Assembly: GCA_047607345.1 (NCBI GenBank)
Contig: JASGDF010000022.1
Coordinates: 1-28,196, forward strand
Reading direction: 5' to 3'
Length of the DNA stretch: 28,196 nucleotides
Origin: Pseudomonas_S sp047607345
GTDB taxonomy: Bacteria > Pseudomonadota > Gammaproteobacteria > Xanthomonadales > Xanthomonadaceae
Position 1 is the first letter of the stretch. Every line of letters starts with the position of its first letter. The translations under genes were made by a program, and so were the position numbers. This document shows positions 22,818 through 28,196 of the stretch, piece by piece. The notes below the pieces were generated by a model. The model searched no databases and was not told the origin of the DNA. It saw only the letters and a list, made by a program, of their open reading frames with translations.

Positions 22818-25511
22818 ATGACTACTCAGCAGCAGGGATGGTGCTGCGCGGCTTGCCTGCCGCGTGCTTTCCTCCGTTTTGTTATTTATTTTCTGTCCAT
22901 CGGCTCCGCCACTTGCGCGTCGGCGCAAAATGCGACTCCGGATGAGGAATATAGTCGCTACCTGGCCAAAGCCCGGGTGATTACACCTCTCTCCTCGTTC
23001 GGCGACCGAGTCAGCCCGCGCGACGGCGCCCTTTCATTCAGTCAAACAGACGTGGAGTTGCCGGGGACGGGGCCGACGATCCGTCTTGTGCGCACGTTCC
23101 AGGTGGCCGCGAGAATCGGCAGGATTGCCGAGACATCCGGCAACCGGATGGGCGAGTGGGAACTGGCCCTGCCAAGGCTCAAGACGCTTGCGAGCGCCAA
23201 GACTTCCGTAATATCGAGTACCAGCCCCAGGGGTTGGCAGGTCGGGATGGCGAGCGACGCGCGCTGTACCCAGATGGGCAGTCCGGGAACGATTTTTCCG
23301 ACGAAGGCGGATCCGATCGAACCGGAAACCTGGTGGGCGGGATACCAACTGGTGAAGGACTCCGGCGAAGAAGAAAATGTCCTCGCGCATCGCCAGGATG
23401 GTTCGCAGCCGGCCCATGTGGCCCGGACCAAGAGTCACTGGATCATCTCATGCCTGGCTTCGACGGCGAACGGTTTGCCCGGTGAAGCCTTTCAAGCCAT
23501 CTCGCCAGATGGAACACGCTACTGGCTGGACTATCTCGTCTACAAGACTGCGCCAGGGCTGGGAGGCGCAGGTACGGGATTTCTGCCTCGGCATTACGCG
23601 AGCATGCTGGTGACGCGCGTGGAGGACCGGTTCGGAAACTGGGTCAGATACAACTATACGGAAGGCCTCTTGAATTCCATCGAAGCAAGCGATGGACGTC
23701 GCATCAATATTGCCAACGATGGCACCAACATCAGCGCCATCACGGTGGTCTCGGCCTCTGGTAACAGGACATGGCGATACAACTATAACCAGACCGCACT
23801 CGCCTCGCTGATCCTTCCGGATGGAACTTCCTGGCAGTTCTCTTTGGATGCGCTGTTTTATATAGGAATGCCAAGGCAGAACTATGGAAATTGCGCCAAT
23901 ACCGTCCAGCAGGATGGCATGACAGGCGTCGAGAACACAGGGACTGTCACCGCGCCTTCGGGTGCATCCGCGAAATTTCTGGTCAGGACACTGCATATCG
24001 GCCGTTCCTACGTTCCCAAGGCATGCTGGACTCCTTTAGGAGGCAGCGGCTCGTATGCGGAATCTCCGAAGGACAGCTGGGTGTATGCCATCAGTTCCAA
24101 GACGATAAGTGGGCCAGGCATTGCGCAGGCCACGTGGACATACAGCTACTCGCCGGGTAATTCCAGCTGGAGCTCCGACTGCGCGAGTGGCTGCACGTCT
24201 ACTGTCTGGACCGACGTTACCGATCCCGATGGCGTGCGCAATCGAAGCGTTTTCAGCAACAGGGCCGATGGGACCGAGAATCTGCTTTTGCGCAGTGAAG
24301 TCCATGCCGCGGGTTCGGGTGCCTTGGTCAGAGTGATCGACCATACCTACGCCGTTACCCCCTTGGTAGAAAGCAATAGCCCCTATCCTTGGCGGTCGGC
24401 AGGTGGCGACTTCACTCCTCGCAGCAACAGATACGCCGCTGATCGCTGGACTCCCGTCCTTTCCAGCAAAATCACGCAGGAGGGATCGGAATTCGTCAGT
24501 ACCGTAAATAGCTACGACGTCTATGCAAGGCCCTTGAGCGTGACGCGTGCCAGTCCTTGGCATAGCCGTACGGATGTGACGGCATACCACGACAACATCG
24601 CCAAATGGGTGTTGGGGCAGGTGGCCCGTTCCACCAATAGCAATACCGGCTTGATCGAGAACGAGGTCACTTACAGCGCCAATGCGCAGCCATTGACGAT
24701 CAAGGCATTCGGCAAGTTGCAGCAGGCGTTGACCTACAACGCAGACGGAACAGTGGCCACCGTCAAGGACGGCAACAACAATACGACCACGTTCTCTTCC
24801 TGGAAGCGTGGCGTTCCGCAGTCGATCAAGTACGCCGATGGCAAGAGCCAGGCAGCCGAGGTGGACGACAACGGCTGGGTACGCTCGGTTACCGATGAAA
24901 ATGGTTACGCCACGACCTATACCTATGACGCCATGGGACGGTTGGCGAGCATTGCCTATCCGGCGAATGACAGCACTGCCTGGAACACCACCACCCAATC
25001 CTTTCAGCCGGTGACAGCGGCCGAATACGGTATTGCGGCCGGGCACTGGCGGCGGACGGAGGCAACCGGGAATGCACGCAGGATCACCTATTTCGATGCG
25101 TTGTGGCGCCCCTTGCTTGTCCGCGAGTACGACACCGCCAAAGAGGCCGCCACCCAGCGCTTCCAGCGGTTCGCCTACGACCACGAGGGGCGGGTCATCT
25201 TCGCATCCTATCCAGGCAGCAGCGATGCGCTCAACAGCGGTACGTGGACCGAGTACGACGCATTGGGACGGATCACATCCGTATCAACCGACAGCGAGCA
25301 AGGGCTGCTGACGACGCTGACCGAGTATTTGCCCGGCAACCAGACCCGCGTCACCGACCCCCGTGGCAACAAGACCGTGAGTGGCTATCAGGTATTCGAT
25401 AACCCGGAATACGAAAAGCCGGTGTGGATCCTGCATCCAGAAGGCGCCAGGACGGACATTGCCCGCGATGTGTTTGGCAATGTGACGCAGATCGTGCGTG
25501 GCAAGCAGTGA
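22818..25511 (+). CDS. Secreted RHS/YD-repeat protein, first of a pair, lacking a core
   Basis: Exported protein of 897 residues. A signal peptide covers about 1-36 (hydrophobic FLRFVIYFLSIG, cleavage after ASA). Residues 45-90 (SSFGDRVSPRDGALSFSQTDVELPGTGPTIRL in essence) resemble the N-terminal segment that precedes the shell in secreted RHS and TcdB/SpvB-like proteins. YD-type repeats are visible at about 268 (DRFGNWVRYNY), and densely from about 620 to 830 (YTYDAMGRL, YDHEGRV, YDALGRI). There is no hyperconserved RHS core and no toxin domain; the chain stops after FGNVTQIVRG. ATG 22818 is preceded by AGGGGA at five bases. GC is clearly lower than in tamAB (27 of 60 at 23821-23880 versus 41 of 60 at 22081-22140), suggesting acquisition by transfer. 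The next gene starts 17 bases downstream and probably belongs to the same transcript. Confidence 0.85.
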   Translation: MTTQQQGWCCAACLPRAFLRFVIYFLSIGSATCASAQNATPDEEYSRYLAKARVITPLSSFGDRVSPRDGALSFSQTDVELPGTGPTIRLVRTFQVAARIGRIAETSGNRMGEWELALPRLKTLASAKTSVISSTSPRGWQVGMASDARCTQMGSPGTIFPTKADPIEPETWWAGYQLVKDSGEEENVLAHRQDGSQPAHVARTKSHWIISCLASTANGLPGEAFQAISPDGTRYWLDYLVYKTAPGLGGAGTGFLPRHYASMLVTRVEDRFGNWVRYNYTEGLLNSIEASDGRRINIANDGTNISAITVVSASGNRTWRYNYNQTALASLILPDGTSWQFSLDALFYIGMPRQNYGNCANTVQQDGMTGVENTGTVTAPSGASAKFLVRTLHIGRSYVPKACWTPLGGSGSYAESPKDSWVYAISSKTISGPGIAQATWTYSYSPGNSSWSSDCASGCTSTVWTDVTDPDGVRNRSVFSNRADGTENLLLRSEVHAAGSGALVRVIDHTYAVTPLVESNSPYPWRSAGGDFTPRSNRYAADRWTPVLSSKITQEGSEFVSTVNSYDVYARPLSVTRASPWHSRTDVTAYHDNIAKWVLGQVARSTNSNTGLIENEVTYSANAQPLTIKAFGKLQQALTYNADGTVATVKDGNNNTTTFSSWKRGVPQSIKYADGKSQAAEVDDNGWVRSVTDENGYATTYTYDAMGRLASIAYPANDSTAWNTTTQSFQPVTAAEYGIAAGHWRRTEATGNARRITYFDALWRPLLVREYDTAKEAATQRFQRFAYDHEGRVIFASYPGSSDALNSGTWTEYDALGRITSVSTDSEQGLLTTLTEYLPGNQTRVTDPRGNKTVSGYQVFDNPEYEKPVWILHPEGARTDIARDVFGNVTQIVRGKQ

Positions 25512-25528
25512 GGATCAGGGCACACACC

Positions 25529-28196
25529 ATGGATCAGGCCGATATGCAGCAGCGCCCTCGTCGACTCATCGGGATCGCGATCAGTTTCGTATGGATTCTC
25601 CTGGGCGCATCGCTGACGCTCCCGGCCTGGGCGGCCCGCCAGTGCGAGGATGGTTCGACGGCGGGTAGCGGCAACGTTTGCCCCGAGGACGCGGACCCGG
25701 TTACGCCGCAACTTGCCGCGCAGTACGTATCGCTGTCGATCCCGACGACGATGGTGGTGGGGCAGGCGTATTCGGCGTCGGTCACGATGAAGAACACCGG
25801 CCTGTCCACCTGGTCTGCCTCCAACGCGTTCAACCTGGGTTCGCAGAATCCTGGCGACAACACGACCTGGGGGACGGGCCGAGTAGCCGTACCTGGCAGC
25901 GTTGCGAGCAACGCTTCGGCCACGTTCAACTTTACCGCCAAGGCGCCGCTGGCCGCCGGAACCTATAACTTCCAGTGGCGAATGGTCCAGGATGGCGTGG
26001 CCTGGTTTGGCAGCCTGACGCCCAACAAGTCGATCAGCGTGCTGTCGTCCGACATCAAGGGCAATATCGACAGTGTGTCTGGCAACACGATTCTGGGCTG
26101 GGCCTGTTCCACGCGGCTGGATGCTCCGATCAACGTCCACCTCTACCTCGGCGGTGCCGCCGGTACTGGCACGATGGTGGGTAGCTTCCGTGCGGGAAAC
26201 GCCAGCGAAGCCGCGGTCGCTTCGGCGTGCCAGGCCGGCGGCAGCACCTATCGCTTCGCGATCCCGATCAGCGAGAACATGATCCTGCAGCACGGCGGCA
26301 AGACCGTTTACGTGCATGGGATATCGCCGGTATCGGCACCGAACTCGACCATTGCCGGTTCCGGGAACTTCCGCATCCCCTCGATAGATCGGAACTCCGC
26401 CTTCGTCAGTCAGTCGGTGCCGGCGACGATGGTGGTGGGACAGTCCTACCCGGTCGAATTGAATTTCCGCAATACCGGCAACGTTACCTGGAAGAAAGCC
26501 TCCAGCTACGTGCTGGGGTCCATCAATCCGGAGAACAATGATAGCTGGGGCACGGGCCGCGTGCAGTTGCCCAGCGACGTGGCGCCTGGCCAGACGGTCA
26601 AGATCGCTTTCAACGCGATACCCAAGACGGCCGGCGCAGTTAATTTCCAGTGGAAGCTATTGCAGGAAAATGTGGCCTGGTTCGGTGCATCCAGCAGCAA
26701 CCAGGCCGTCAATGTGGAGGCGGTCAATCAACCTCCACGCATATCGATCACCGCCCCGGCCAATGGCGCGGTGTTCTATGCACCCGCCACGGTGACTGTG
26801 CGCGCCGATGCCACCGATCCGGAGGGCGGGCTGGCGAGCGTGGCGTTTTATTTGAATGATGCTTTGGTAGGCACCATCACCTCGGCGCCCTATCAAGTGT
26901 CGCTGGGCAGCCTGGCCGCTGGCGGCTACCGATTCAAGGCGATCGCCAAGGACAGCAAGGGCCTGAGCGCGGAATCGGCGCAGATCAGCGTGACCGTGAA
27001 GACGCCCCAGGGGCCGGCCTCGGTGTCACGGACGTATGTCTACGACCAGTATCGGCAGTTGTGCAAGGTCATCGAACCGGAGACCGGCGCGACGGTGATG
27101 GACTATGACGCCGCCGGCAATCTGCGCTGGTCCGCGTCCGGATTGAACCTGCCCAGCGGCAGCAGTTGCGACCGCGATGCCGCCTACACCAGTGGCCGCC
27201 GGGTCGATCGTGGCTATGACGCGCGCAATCGCCTCAAGACGCTGCGCTTTCCGGACAGTAACGGCAACCAGGACTGGACCTACACCGCGGACGGTCTGCC
27301 AGCGCAGGTGAAGACCTGGAACGAAGAGGGCGCGAGTACCGTCGTCAACACCTACGTGTACAACAGACGCCGCCTGCTGACGGGCGAGTCGATGCAGCAC
27401 AGTGGCCAGACCAGCAAGAGCCTGGGCTATGGCTATGACGGCAATGCCAGCCCCGCGAGCGTGGTCTATCCGTCCGGCCTGACCGTGACCTATGCCCCCA
27501 ACGCCCTGGGTCAGCCGACGCAGATCCGCGATGCGGGCGGCACGGTCTATGCCCAGGGAATGCAGTACTACCCGATCGGGGCGGTGAGGCAGTTCACCTA
27601 CGGCAACGGCGTGGCGCATACGCTGACGCTCAACGCTCGGCAGATGCCGCTGCAGGTCCGCGACGCGAACGTGGTGGCATACGAGTACCGCTACGACGCC
27701 AGCGGCAACGTGACGATCATCTACGACCAGCAGCAAGGCAGCGATTACAACCGGATCATGGAGTACGACGGGCTGGACCGGTTGACCGGCGCGGGCTCGG
27801 TCAGCTTCGGTGGCGATCACTGGCACCGGTACACCTACGATGCGCTGGACAACCTGCTCTCGGCCAGGTTGGGAGGCGTGCGCCAGAACAACTACTGGTA
27901 CGACGCCAGCAACCGTCTGAGCAACATCCGCAACGATGCGGGAGCGACCACGATCGGGCTGAGCTACGACGTGCAGGGCAACCTGTCCAACAAGAACGGG
28001 CAGGCCTACACGTTCGACTATGGCAACCGGCTGCGCACGGTCAAGGACAAGGAAAGCTATCGCTACGATGCCGAGGGGCGCCGGATCCAGGCGGTTAGGA
28101 CGGGCACCGGTACCAACCTGTCGATGTACGGCAAGTCGGGGCAACTGTTGTACGAGGAGCGTGCCGGCAAGGGGGCTATCGAATACATCCAGTTCA
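25529..28196 (+). CDS. Secreted multidomain RHS protein with FW-like and Ig-like modules (partial, runs off the window)
   Basis: The frame is open from ATG 25529 to the window end (889 codons, no stop). A signal peptide covers about 1-36 (IAISFVWILLGASLTLPAWA). Two homologous modules, about 68-171 and 294-396, have four tryptophans each at matching places (95, 114, 150, 159; and 321, 340, 375, 384), with NTG..TW, W.TGRV and NFQW phrases; this is the layout of the NBR1 FW domain (N_BRCA1_IG). Between them, about 175-286, lies a module with ILGWAC, HGGKTVYVHGISP and a cysteine pair (192, 234) that I cannot name. Residues 402-491 form a bacterial Ig-like domain (ITAPANGA, DPEGGLASVAFYLN). From about 500 on there are YD repeats (for example YDASGNV, YDGLDRL, YDALDNL, YDAEGRR). 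The window ends where the RHS core normally begins, so the C-terminus and any toxin are unseen. Confidence 0.85.
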   Translation, partial: MDQADMQQRPRRLIGIAISFVWILLGASLTLPAWAARQCEDGSTAGSGNVCPEDADPVTPQLAAQYVSLSIPTTMVVGQAYSASVTMKNTGLSTWSASNAFNLGSQNPGDNTTWGTGRVAVPGSVASNASATFNFTAKAPLAAGTYNFQWRMVQDGVAWFGSLTPNKSISVLSSDIKGNIDSVSGNTILGWACSTRLDAPINVHLYLGGAAGTGTMVGSFRAGNASEAAVASACQAGGSTYRFAIPISENMILQHGGKTVYVHGISPVSAPNSTIAGSGNFRIPSIDRNSAFVSQSVPATMVVGQSYPVELNFRNTGNVTWKKASSYVLGSINPENNDSWGTGRVQLPSDVAPGQTVKIAFNAIPKTAGAVNFQWKLLQENVAWFGASSSNQAVNVEAVNQPPRISITAPANGAVFYAPATVTVRADATDPEGGLASVAFYLNDALVGTITSAPYQVSLGSLAAGGYRFKAIAKDSKGLSAESAQISVTVKTPQGPASVSRTYVYDQYRQLCKVIEPETGATVMDYDAAGNLRWSASGLNLPSGSSCDRDAAYTSGRRVDRGYDARNRLKTLRFPDSNGNQDWTYTADGLPAQVKTWNEEGASTVVNTYVYNRRRLLTGESMQHSGQTSKSLGYGYDGNASPASVVYPSGLTVTYAPNALGQPTQIRDAGGTVYAQGMQYYPIGAVRQFTYGNGVAHTLTLNARQMPLQVRDANVVAYEYRYDASGNVTIIYDQQQGSDYNRIMEYDGLDRLTGAGSVSFGGDHWHRYTYDALDNLLSARLGGVRQNNYWYDASNRLSNIRNDAGATTIGLSYDVQGNLSNKNGQAYTFDYGNRLRTVKDKESYRYDAEGRRIQAVRTGTGTNLSMYGKSGQLLYEERAGKGAIEYIQF

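Noticed and set aside
25529..28196. Shadow frames on both strands inside the second RHS gene
   Set aside because: The continuous plus-strand frame from 25529 carries a signal peptide and clear domains to the window edge; the others are overlapping shadows.

Overview
The window looks like a chromosomal segment of a GC-rich gammaproteobacterium of the family Xanthomonadaceae (Xanthomonas, Lysobacter, Pseudoxanthomonas or a close relative; I cannot fix the genus). Support comes from the product sequences, a perfect 14-bp copy of the xyl-box known from Xanthomonas XylR regulons, several families of short intergenic palindromes typical of this group, and start sites that often follow a -10-like hexamer directly. 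No tRNA, rRNA, CRISPR array or insertion sequence was seen.

Layout, left to right. 1-3.1 kb: xylB and xylA, both on the minus strand (xylB is transcribed first), with the xyl-box just upstream of xylB; they convert D-xylose to xylulose 5-phosphate. 3.2-6.1 kb, plus strand: ttcA (tRNA 2-thiocytidine), rdgC (recombination-associated DNA-binding protein) and a YgjP-like zinc metallopeptidase. 6.1-6.5 kb: a gene-free stretch packed with dispersed repeats. 6.5-8.3 kb, minus strand: hemH (ferrochelatase) and an alpha/beta hydrolase overlapping it by four bases. 8.5-11 kb, plus strand: a secreted SYLF-domain protein and the tatABC twin-arginine translocase operon. 11-13 kb, minus strand: a polytopic membrane protein of the BPSS1780 type and a free-standing class I glutamine amidotransferase. 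13.1-13.5 kb: a frameshifted remnant of a GspE/PulE secretion ATPase, cut at its 5' side by a short repeat. 13.6-16.9 kb, plus strand: glyQ and glyS, the two subunits of glycyl-tRNA synthetase, separated by an unusual repeat-filled gap and a five-codon leader ORF; glyS also carries an in-frame, AT-richer palindromic segment. 17.1-22.7 kb: tamA-tamB, the outer-membrane and inner-membrane-anchored halves of the TAM complex, overlapping by four bases.

22.8 kb to the end: the accessory part. Two large secreted RHS/YD-repeat genes lie in tandem, 17 bases apart and with visibly lower GC than tamAB. The first (897 aa) has a signal peptide and YD repeats but stops without an RHS core. The second starts with its own signal peptide, then carries two tryptophan-rich NBR1-FW-like modules flanking an unassigned GWAC module, a bacterial Ig-like domain and a second YD-repeat tract, and leaves the window just before the expected RHS core. 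This pair is the best candidate here for a poorly described system: an RHS shell apparently split over two separately exported polypeptides, one with putative recognition modules.

Most of the window is housekeeping. Its interest lies in the repeats (at least five families), what they did to neighbouring genes (the gspE remnant, the glyQ-glyS spacer, possibly the glyS insert) and the RHS pair.
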